From Alphaproteobacteria bacterium (lineage in GTDB: Bacteria; Pseudomonadota; Alphaproteobacteria; UBA2136; UBA6156): 6,533 nucleotides of DNA. This document shows positions 1 to 5,211 of this stretch, in pieces. The translations under genes and the position numbers were made by a program. The DNA lies in assembly GCA_020249005.1 (NCBI GenBank), contig JADCGN010000107.1:1-6533 (forward strand). Direction: 5' to 3'. Numbering within the stretch: position 1 is the stretch's first letter; the number at the start of each line of letters is the position of its first letter. The notes beneath the pieces are model-generated. The model did no database searches. It worked only from the letters and a program-made list of their open reading frames with translations, and was not told where the DNA came from.

Positions 1-758
1 AGTCGAGCCTCACCCCCCAGCCCGAGATTAACCAACGCTTTTCGGCCTTGGTGAACACCGCCCTGGCCACGCTGCCGGAAGAGCATGTACACACCGTATT
101 GGCGGAGGTGGATCAGCGGATTGGCCTCCACCGTTTGCGTCAACTGTGCGGCACCGGCGAGACGGCGCTGGAGGTCTATTGGGCCAAACGCCTGGGTGAA
201 GTGGCGGATGTGCTGGCCGAACTGCGGCAGTTCCCCTACTACGAGAATTACCGCGCGATGGTGCAGGCCGAACTGAGCCTGCTGCGCCAGTTTCACCCCG
301 GCGCCAACAGCGTGTTGTTGGTAGGGAGTGGGCCCTTGCCGCTGACCGCCTACTTTTTGGCGGCCGAACACGGCGTGGCGGTACAGTGCCTGGATGTGGA
401 TGACGCCGCCAACGCCCTGGCCAAGGGTTGGCTCTACCGCTTGCCGCAAACCTTGCCGTTGCGCTTCACCACGGCGGATATTCGCGATTTTAACCCGTTG
501 CCTGCCACCGATGCGGTGTGGCTCTGTGCCCTGGTGTTGGGCCAAAGCGCGGCCGAGCAGGAGCGCTTGCTGCACAGCCTGGAAGCCCGCCTGCGGCTGG
601 GGCAATATTTGGGGGTGCGTTCGGTGCAGGCGTTGCGCTGCTTGCTGTACCCCAAGGTGGATTGCCGCTGCTGCCGCCAGCTGGAATTTAAAGGCGTGTT
701 CCACCCGCGCGATGGGATTGTGAACAGCTTTATTGTGTTGCAGAAACCCTCGACGTAA
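1..758 (+). CDS. Nicotianamine synthase-like protein (5'-partial)
   Basis: Family enzymes transfer aminocarboxypropyl groups from S-adenosylmethionine to build nicotianamine-type metal chelators in the cytoplasm. The frame is open from base 3, and the residues before the first possible start (TTG at 48) read SSLTPQPEINQRFSAL, matching the family's N-terminal 'LxPSPxVNxLFxxLV' pattern as I recall it. The true start is therefore upstream of the window. In the 251 residues visible, family signatures appear in order: LRQLCGTGE (near 45), FPYYENY (77-83) followed by a Glu in AELSLL, the AdoMet-binding GSGPLPLT (108-115), LDVDDAAN (about 130-137), TADI (157-160), RSVQALRCLLYP (206-217) and HPRDGIVNS (234-242), with Lys near the end. 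The His of the common RSxHGxR motif is Gln here, and a CRCC cluster at 221-224 is unusual. Plant-type, archaeal-type and bacterial CntL-type products cannot be told apart by eye. The family call is secure; the exact product is inferred. The gene converges with an unknown minus-strand gene. Confidence 0.9.
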   Translation, partial: SSLTPQPEINQRFSALVNTALATLPEEHVHTVLAEVDQRIGLHRLRQLCGTGETALEVYWAKRLGEVADVLAELRQFPYYENYRAMVQAELSLLRQFHPGANSVLLVGSGPLPLTAYFLAAEHGVAVQCLDVDDAANALAKGWLYRLPQTLPLRFTTADIRDFNPLPATDAVWLCALVLGQSAAEQERLLHSLEARLRLGQYLGVRSVQALRCLLYPKVDCRCCRQLEFKGVFHPRDGIVNSFIVLQKPST

Positions 759-775
759 TTCCGTCAGGATTAAGC

Positions 776-808
776 AAAAACGCTGCCCCGGGGTGAACCG
801 GGGCAGCG
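776..808 (-). terminator. Rho-independent terminator of the 816-1520 gene
   Basis: A perfect 11-bp stem, CGCTGCCCCGG (781-791) with CCGGGGCAGCG (798-808), encloses a 6-base loop. On the minus strand it is followed by five T residues (776-780), 7 bases after the stop codon of the minus-strand gene. On the plus strand the hairpin is followed by G-rich sequence with few T, so it would terminate the nicotianamine synthase transcript less efficiently, although it lies only 22 bases after that stop and may serve both genes. Confidence 0.88.
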
Positions 809-815
809 GGTTGGG

Positions 816-1520
816 TTAGTCGATTGTCAACGTATTCAGCGCCGTCAGGTTGGCCGATACACCGCACTGTTGTTGCAGCAGTTGCTGCCAGGCCGGCGTG
901 GCCAACAGTGGGTGCACCTGGTGGCGCAAGCCGTGCGGGATGCGGTGTTCGCCCGGCGCGAGGCGCTGCAGCCAGGCCAGCGCCTCGGGGGCGTAGGCCG
1001 TGATGCGTTGCCACAGGGCAGTCTTTGCCTCTGCTTCTGGCAACAGCGGCTGGAACGTGGCTTCGTCCTGCCAGTCCCAAAACAACAACGCCAGGCTGGC
1101 GCTGGTGGCATCTGGGCTAAAGCACACTACCCCACCGGGGCCGTTCACCCCGGGCTCGGTGGCGTGCGGGCGGTAGGCACAGATGGTGAGGGCCAAAACC
1201 ATCGTCTGTTCAACCGCGGCTTTCAGCGTGGGTTGCAGCAGGGTATCCCAGAGCAGGCTCCGTTCATGGGCGGTGAGTTTGCCATGATTGACGGTGCGCA
1301 GCCGATGCCCCTCCGTGCGGTTTTCCAGCCGTTCCACACAGCCGACACAGCTGTAGGGTGGCACCCGGTTGCCCAACGCCGTACGGGCATAGGCGGGGAT
1401 CTTCCGCAGCTGGGCATCGTTCACCAGCAGGGTGAAGAGCTTCAGTACCTCGGGAGGCACTAAGGATTGTGCGGCAATGGGGGGCGCCGACGGGGTCGGC
1501 GAATTCAGGGTGGCAAGCAT
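816..1520 (-). CDS. Hypothetical protein, 234 aa, unrecognised
   Basis: I do not recognise this family. The start chosen is the ATG at 1520-1518 because GAGGAG lies 5 bases before it. The frame stays open upstream to 1598, but that extension has no comparable ribosome binding site and would absorb the symmetric leader. The protein begins with a Pro/Ser/Ala-rich stretch (about residues 7-22). It then has PPYSCVGCVERLENR, with a CxxC at residues 58 and 61, further Cys at 114, 133 and 219, an Ala/Leu-rich segment LALLFWDWQDE near 143-153, and a helical, Trp- and Gln-rich C-terminus. There is no signal peptide and no convincing membrane segment, so it is probably cytoplasmic. The CxxC could bind metal or be redox active, but nothing else supports that. 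It has its own terminator and an elaborate leader and may also be read through from the acetyltransferase gene 74 bases upstream. Confidence 0.8.
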   Translation of the reverse strand: MLATLNSPTPSAPPIAAQSLVPPEVLKLFTLLVNDAQLRKIPAYARTALGNRVPPYSCVGCVERLENRTEGHRLRTVNHGKLTAHERSLLWDTLLQPTLKAAVEQTMVLALTICAYRPHATEPGVNGPGGVVCFSPDATSASLALLFWDWQDEATFQPLLPEAEAKTALWQRITAYAPEALAWLQRLAPGEHRIPHGLRHQVHPLLATPAWQQLLQQQCGVSANLTALNTLTID

Positions 1521-1525
1521 GGTTG

Positions 1526-1574
1526 CTCCTCTGTCAAACGGTGAGTGACAGGTTCTATCTATCATACCTGTCAA
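1526..1574 (-). promoter_or_regulatory. Leader with three CTGTCA/TGACAG half-sites and alternative hairpins
   Basis: On the plus strand the order is CTGTCA (1531-1536), TGACAGGT (1546-1553) and ACCTGTCA (1566-1573). The outer pair forms an 8-bp perfect dyad around a 12-base spacer. The first and second form a 6-bp dyad around 9 bases. In the minus-strand RNA both hairpins need the middle arm, so they exclude each other, and the second ends directly against the AGGAG ribosome binding site (1526-1530). The same symmetry could instead be a protein operator. A TATGAT (minus strand, 1566-1561) sits in the spacer as a possible -10 element, but no good -35 is correctly spaced. Symmetry is observed; function is inferred. 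Confidence 0.45.
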
Positions 1575-1594
1575 GCCCCCCCGGGAGGCAGCGC

Positions 1595-2125
1595 TCAAAG
1601 TGCCCGGTCAAAACAGCAGAAATCGGGCCCGCTGGTGAAGTGCTGGTAACCCAAACGCTGCCAGTAGGCTTGCAATTTGGGGTAGGCGTGGTTGCATTCC
1701 AAAAACATCCGCTGGTAGCCTTGGGTGCGGGCAAACGCCAGCGCGGCATCATTCAGCTGCTGGCCTATGCCCTGGCCCCGGTAGGCGGGGGCCAGGTAGG
1801 TGCGCCAGAGGGAGGCAATGGTGGTAAAATCGGGGTAGTGGCCTTGCAGCAGCTGGATAAAATTGGGCTTGTAGGCCAGGCAGCGCACCCCGGCGGTGCC
1901 TACCACGGTGCCCGCTTCATCCTGCAGCACCCAAAAGCGGCCCCGGTTGGCAGGTGCGTAGTGGTTCGCCGCCGCCGGGCCCGTAAGGCTATCCAAGTCG
2001 GCATGCCAGGCGGGGGTGTAATCAAACCCATAGGTGGCCTTGATGGTGGTGAGGCAAAATTCCCGCGCAGCCGTGGCCAAGTCCTGTGCGTCGGGGCTTA
2101 AAACATGCAAGGCGGGCATAGGCAT
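1595..2125 (-). CDS. GNAT-family N-acetyltransferase
   Basis: This is a predicted acetyl-CoA-dependent N-acetyltransferase of about 176 residues, a typical single-domain GNAT length; the substrate is unknown. The acetyl-CoA pyrophosphate-binding loop is clear at residues 116-121 (RGQGIG) after the LAPAYRG strand-turn. The C-terminal half carries the usual FLECN strand (141-145) and the YWQRLGY segment (154-160), the family's common 'Y.k.GF' signature. The central FWVLQDEAGTVVGTAGVR (64-81) fits the beta-hairpin before the active site. I place the start at the ATG at 2125; a second ATG lies two codons later at 2119. A GAGG is present upstream but 12 bases away, so the start is less certain than the function. 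The frame remains open further upstream, but that would run through the preceding gene's terminator. No signal peptide is seen. It begins just downstream of the terminator at 2178-2208 and may be co-transcribed with the unknown gene that follows. Confidence 0.88.
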   Translation of the reverse strand: MPMPALHVLSPDAQDLATAAREFCLTTIKATYGFDYTPAWHADLDSLTGPAAANHYAPANRGRFWVLQDEAGTVVGTAGVRCLAYKPNFIQLLQGHYPDFTTIASLWRTYLAPAYRGQGIGQQLNDAALAFARTQGYQRMFLECNHAYPKLQAYWQRLGYQHFTSGPDFCCFDRAL

Positions 2126-2177
2126 AGAGGGGTTGTGCCTCGGGTTGCACGGAAATTCAAGCCATAAAGCAAACCAT

Positions 2178-2208
2178 AAAAAAATGAGGTCCGTGGCCAC
2201 GGACCTCA
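2178..2208 (-). terminator. Rho-independent terminator after the small gene
   Basis: A perfect 24-base palindrome, TGAGGTCCGTGG (2185-2196) with CCACGGACCTCA (2197-2208), is followed on the minus strand by seven T residues (2184-2178). It starts 20 bases after the stop codon of the 72-residue gene, the position expected for that gene's terminator. It also insulates the acetyltransferase gene downstream, implying that gene needs a promoter within about 2126-2177; I see no convincing one there. Confidence 0.92.
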
Positions 2209-2228
2209 CCGGCGAGCGTTGGAGAGGT

Positions 2229-2447
2229 TCAGTGGGCTGCGCTCTGCACAACCACGGTTGCCTCCTGATAGACGTGGCGGGCATGGGCCATAAGCAGGCG
2301 ACGAAACTCCGGCGTGATCAGCGCGGGCTCATGGCCCGCAGCGGCTTCAATGGCGGCGGCGGCCGCCTCATCGCAGGTTTTGCCTGCGGCGTAGGCTTGC
2401 CGTACCGCAAGTTCGGCGGCGGCACACATTTGTGCGGTGGCACACAT
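2229..2447 (-). CDS. Small Ala/Cys-rich hypothetical protein, 72 aa
   Basis: I do not recognise this protein. Its reality is supported by its context rather than homology: GAGGG lies 6 bases before the ATG at 2447, and a strong terminator with a U7 tract follows 20 bases after the stop, so it looks like a self-contained minus-strand unit. About a third of the residues are Ala. Three Cys occur, at 2, 8 and 25, the first two in repeated MCA-type contexts (MCATAQ, MCAAAE). The middle is a probable amphipathic helix (CDEAAAAAIEAAAG), followed by PEFRRLLMAHARHVYQEA, a basic helical segment. There is no hydrophobic stretch long enough for a membrane segment and no signal peptide. An in-frame ATG at codon 7 (2429) is a possible alternative start, but the ribosome binding site favours 2447. 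Function is unknown. Confidence 0.65.
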   Translation of the reverse strand: MCATAQMCAAAELAVRQAYAAGKTCDEAAAAAIEAAAGHEPALITPEFRRLLMAHARHVYQEATVVVQSAAH

Positions 2448-2511
2448 CGTGGTCCCTCAAGGTTTGGCCCGCAGAAAAGTGGGCCGGTGGCGAAACGCAA
2501 TACAGGTTACT

Positions 2512-2523
2512 TAAAACGTTTTA
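2512..2523. repeat. 12-bp perfect palindrome TAAAACGTTTTA
   Basis: An AT-rich perfect inverted repeat sits 65 bases upstream of the small gene's start codon and overlaps a possible minus-strand -10 box (TATAAA). It could be an operator for a dimeric regulator, but a short AT-rich palindrome may also occur by chance. Confidence 0.35.
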
Positions 2524-2529
2524 TAAGGG

Positions 2530-2613
2530 TTGGGAGATTTTTCAATGACAATCCGTTTAGGGGTTTTTAACCCCATTTTAAATGAGGGTTTCCCCAAGAG
2601 GTTTGGGAGATTT
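2530..2613 (+). repeat. Direct repeat TTGGGAGATTT, two copies 73 bases apart
   Basis: Two identical 11-base copies occur at 2530-2540 and 2603-2613 in the same orientation, in similar G-then-T-rich surroundings. Between them is the hairpin at 2560-2574. They may be paired binding sites for a regulator of the chaperone gene or traces of a small duplication. Only the repeat itself is observed. Confidence 0.4.
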
Positions 2614-2743
2614 GGCTTTTTGGGCCAATGCCAGGGTTGGGTGCTGTGTGGCGACCAGATGATGCCTAAAAAAATAGCAGTTAGGGCTGACGCCAGCACG
2701 CCCAAGCGCCACAGTGCGGGCAAGAATAAAGGATTTTTTTATC

Positions 2744-3550
2744 ATGCTGCCACGTCTGACGCTGCTGTTAAGCCTGTTGGTCATGCCTTTGGCTTGGGCC
2801 CAAGGCCTGGTGGTGGCGCCCACCCGGATTGTGCTGGAACCCAACCAACGCACCACTGAAGCGGCGGTGAGTAACTTTACTGAGCGCACGGTACGCTACC
2901 GCGTGACGCTGGATGACCTGGTGATGGGGGCCGATGGCACCACCAAGGCGGTGAGCGGCAGCTTCCCCTACAGCGTCCAGCCGTTCGTGCGTTTCATGCC
3001 CAAAACCCTGACCTTGGCGCCGGGGCAACGCCAAACCATCCGCATCATGGCCACCCGCCCCGCCGATTTGGCGCCGGGCGACTACCACAGCCACCTGGTG
3101 CTGAATGAAATCTTTACCCCCGCGCCGGTCACGCCCACCGAGGCCTCGCCCACCCAAAGCCGCGCCGAGCAGGGCTTTGCGGTGAACATCGGCTTTTCCT
3201 ACACCACCGGGGTGCCGCTGATTGTGCAGGTGGGGAAGGTGAGCAGCACCCTCACGTTGCAAGGCGCCCAGCTGGCGCGTGATGCGGCCGGCCGCCCGAC
3301 CGCGCTGCGCTTGCAGGTGCGGCGCAGCGGCAATGCCGAGGGCGCGGCGTTGGTGCGAGGCACCGTGGGCGGGCGTGAGGCTTTCAAGCCGCGGATGGTT
3401 CGGCTTTACCGTGAAGTGACGGACGCCACCGTGGCGCAAGGCTTGTTGCCCGAAGCGATCACCGCCCTGGCGCAAGGCCAGCCCCTGCAATTGGAATGGG
3501 TGGATGGGCTGGACCGCACCACCGTGCGCCAAACACTGACGGTGAAGTAA
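2744..3550 (+). CDS. PapD-like periplasmic fimbrial-type chaperone
   Basis: Proteins of this type hold unfolded pilus or spore-coat-U-like subunits in the periplasm by donating a beta strand. The start is the ATG at 2744, preceded by AAAGGA at about 10 bases; a GTG at 2714 in the same frame would add ten residues before the signal peptide and is less likely. Residues 1-19 form a Sec signal peptide ending AWA before Gln20. The N-terminal immunoglobulin-like domain shows APTRIVL with the conserved Arg (28), LAPGQRQTIRI (91-101) and RPADLAPGDYHSHL (105-118), all hallmarks of this chaperone group. The second domain follows a Pro/Thr-rich linker (about 125-140) and is less conserved. I do not see a Lys matching PapD's second subunit-anchoring residue in the GFAVNIGFSYTTGVP segment. 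At 268 residues it is slightly longer than PapD. No usher or subunit gene is visible nearby. Confidence 0.87.
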   Translation: MLPRLTLLLSLLVMPLAWAQGLVVAPTRIVLEPNQRTTEAAVSNFTERTVRYRVTLDDLVMGADGTTKAVSGSFPYSVQPFVRFMPKTLTLAPGQRQTIRIMATRPADLAPGDYHSHLVLNEIFTPAPVTPTEASPTQSRAEQGFAVNIGFSYTTGVPLIVQVGKVSSTLTLQGAQLARDAAGRPTALRLQVRRSGNAEGAALVRGTVGGREAFKPRMVRLYREVTDATVAQGLLPEAITALAQGQPLQLEWVDGLDRTTVRQTLTVK

Positions 3551-3554
3551 GCGG

Positions 3555-5207
3555 CTACGGCTGCAAGGCCGAGCGCAGGTGCCAGGCCTGCGGCACCCAC
3601 CATTCCGGCTGATTGTAGCCCAAGCCCGCGGGGGCGGGCAGAATATTCTGCACCCGGCGGTGCACCGCCACCAGCGCATTGGGGGCGAACAGCCAGAGGT
3701 AGGGCTGTTCCTCGGCCAAAATTTCCTGCAGCCGAAACAGGTGTTTGGCGCGTGCGGCCTGGTTGAAGGTGCGGCGCGAGGCTTCGATCGCGCGGTCGGC
3801 CGCCGGGTTGCTGAAGCCCACGATGTTAAAATCATCGGGGCCTTGTTTGCTGCTGTGCCAGACGTCAAACGGGTCGGGCTCGGCCGGCAGCGACCAACCC
3901 ATCAGCAGGGCTTCGAATGCGCGCGGCTTAATCACGGTGGTGAGCAGGCTGCTCCATTCCTGCACGCGGATTTCCATTTTCACCCCCACGGCGGCGAACA
4001 TCGCCTGCAGGATTTGGGCGGTCTTCAGGCGGTCCTCGTTGCCCTGGTTGGTGGTGAGCGTGAAGACGAACGGCCGCCCATCCTTCACCCGCACGCCATC
4101 CGGGCCCCGGTGCCACCCGGCGGCATCGAGCAAGGCGTTGGCCTGGGCCACATCATAGGTGTAGGGCTGCAGGGTGGGGTGGCTGGCCCAGGTGCCGGGC
4201 TTGAAGATGCTGGCCAACGGTTGCCCTTGGCCAAACAGCACGGCGTTGATCAGGCCTTGGCGGTCGACCGCATGGCTGAGCGCTTGGCGCACGCGGCGGT
4301 CGGCAAACAGGGGGTTCTGCAGGTTAAAACCCAGGTAGGTGTAGCTGCTGCTGAGGTATTGGTAGGCTTGGTACTGGCGGCTGAACCAGGTGGCGGAAAT
4401 CAGGCGGCTGTAGGCCAGCGGCGGGATGCTGGCCATATCCAGTTCCCCCGCCTTCAGCGCCAGCCATTGGGCCGCTTGGTCGGGTAAGATGCGGTAATAG
4501 AGCTGCGTGATGCGTGGCGCCTCGCTGGAACGGGGGTTAGCGCTGAGCAGATAATCTTGGCCGCGCCGCGCCTTCACAAGCTGGTAAGGCCCGCTGCCCA
4601 AAGGTTGGGTTTTCAGCGGGGTCTCGTTGAAGTCGGCGGTTTGCGCAATGATGCGGGCGGGCATGATCGGCAATCCGGCCCAGCTGGCCAAGGCAGGCGC
4701 AAAGGGTTCGGCGTAGCGCACTTGCACGGTGCGGGCATTGGGCGTGGCGAACTGCTGCACCCGCAAAAAGTCGTCGGCGTACGGGGTGCGCGTGGTGGGG
4801 TTGATGATGGCATGAAAGGTGGCCGACACATCGGCGCTGGTCAGCGGCGTACCGTCGGCAAAGGTGAGTTTCGGCTTGAGTGTGAACGTGATGGTCAGGC
4901 CATCGGGGCTGACCTGCCAGCCTTCAGCCGCCTGGGGGATGAGGTTGAGGTTGCCATCGTAGGTAAGCAGGCTTTGGTAAATGTTGCCGGCCAAGGTGCT
5001 GGCGTTGGTTTCGCCCGCCAGAAACGGCACCAGGTTGGGCGGTGTGCCCAGCAGCGCAAAGTTGAGGCGGTCGCCCCGGTCGACCTGGGTGTAGGCGGCA
5101 GGTGGGGATTGCCAGGCTTGTGTGGGGGCCGCACTTTCCGGCTTGCAGGCCACCAGCAGTCCGCTTAACCCCAGCAGCCAGCAGCCGTTGCGTCGCCACC
5201 CGCGCAT
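3555..5207 (-). CDS. Family 5 ABC transporter solute-binding lipoprotein
   Basis: This is an extracytoplasmic receptor of the peptide/nickel/opine-binding SBP_bac_5 family, handing ligand to an ABC importer; no permease or ATPase gene is in the window. The 550-residue length is normal. Residues 1-21 form a lipoprotein signal peptide with RR near the start and lipobox LVAC, so Cys21 should be lipidated. Family landmarks follow: NLVPFLAG (58-65), the AExW-DGLTITF region (94-108), FADGTPLTSADV (116-127), GSGPYQL (204-210), YLGFN (291-295) with RRVRQALSHAVDR (304-316), DPFDVWHSS (445-453) and a C-terminal LPAPAGLGYN (523-532). It is close to the delta-proteobacterial 'peptide-binding protein' type as I remember it. 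The ligand is not predictable; peptides are the default. It starts 4 bases after the preceding stop with no visible Shine-Dalgarno and ends 4 bases from the convergent chaperone gene. Confidence 0.92.
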   Translation of the reverse strand: MRGWRRNGCWLLGLSGLLVACKPESAAPTQAWQSPPAAYTQVDRGDRLNFALLGTPPNLVPFLAGETNASTLAGNIYQSLLTYDGNLNLIPQAAEGWQVSPDGLTITFTLKPKLTFADGTPLTSADVSATFHAIINPTTRTPYADDFLRVQQFATPNARTVQVRYAEPFAPALASWAGLPIMPARIIAQTADFNETPLKTQPLGSGPYQLVKARRGQDYLLSANPRSSEAPRITQLYYRILPDQAAQWLALKAGELDMASIPPLAYSRLISATWFSRQYQAYQYLSSSYTYLGFNLQNPLFADRRVRQALSHAVDRQGLINAVLFGQGQPLASIFKPGTWASHPTLQPYTYDVAQANALLDAAGWHRGPDGVRVKDGRPFVFTLTTNQGNEDRLKTAQILQAMFAAVGVKMEIRVQEWSSLLTTVIKPRAFEALLMGWSLPAEPDPFDVWHSSKQGPDDFNIVGFSNPAADRAIEASRRTFNQAARAKHLFRLQEILAEEQPYLWLFAPNALVAVHRRVQNILPAPAGLGYNQPEWWVPQAWHLRSALQP

Positions 5208-5211
5208 TGGG

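Larger units (their letters stand above)
2448..2743. promoter_or_regulatory. Divergent intergenic region with symmetric elements
   Basis: These 296 bases between the divergent small gene and the chaperone gene are visibly richer in A/T than the neighbours and have no credible gene. They must hold both promoters. I see a 12-bp perfect palindrome, TAAAACGTTTTA (2512-2523); a short hairpin GGGGTT-TTT-AACCCC (2560-2574); and a direct repeat TTGGGAGATTT at 2530-2540 and 2603-2613. A TATAAA-like box on the minus strand overlaps the palindrome, with TTGTCA about 20 bases upstream, longer than the ideal spacing. No good plus-strand promoter stands out. The chaperone's AAAGGA Shine-Dalgarno lies near 2728-2733. 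Confidence 0.4.

Noticed and set aside
48..758. TTG at 48 as the start of the nicotianamine synthase gene
   Set aside because: The frame is open to the window edge and the upstream residues match the family's N-terminus, so the gene starts outside the window.
1569..1574. Perfect TTGACA on the minus strand as a -35 box
   Set aside because: At 16-18 bases downstream there is only CTGTCA-like sequence, not a -10 box; the match is explained by the inverted-repeat arm.
1521..1598. Longer N-terminus for the unknown gene, starting at 1598
   Set aside because: It would run through the symmetric leader and overlap the acetyltransferase stop; the ATG at 1520 has a strong Shine-Dalgarno.
870..2101. 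Plus-strand open frames of about 200 residues at 870-1463 and 1469-2101
   Set aside because: They are antisense to the unknown gene and the acetyltransferase, with Gly/Gln/Arg-rich composition and no recognisable domain.
2126..2284. Longer N-terminus for the acetyltransferase, starting at 2284
   Set aside because: It would translate through the terminator palindrome and overlap the small gene; the GNAT fold needs only the residues from 2125 on.
2466..2485. GGCCC/GGGCC stem in the small gene's leader as a riboswitch
   Set aside because: Only five strong pairs and a mismatch on the transcribed strand; no further structure supports a riboswitch.
2560..2574. GGGGTTTTTAACCCC hairpin as a terminator
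   Set aside because: The stem is short, the following T run is interrupted, and no transcript is expected to end there on either strand.
2768..3868. 366-residue minus-strand open frame
   Set aside because: It lies opposite the chaperone gene and out of frame within the lipoprotein gene; low-complexity His/Arg/Gly composition typical of antisense frames in GC-rich DNA.
3579..5168. Plus-strand open frames of 302 and 203 residues at 3579-4487 and 4557-5168
   Set aside because: Both are antisense shadows of the solute-binding lipoprotein, whose domain signatures run through the whole stretch.
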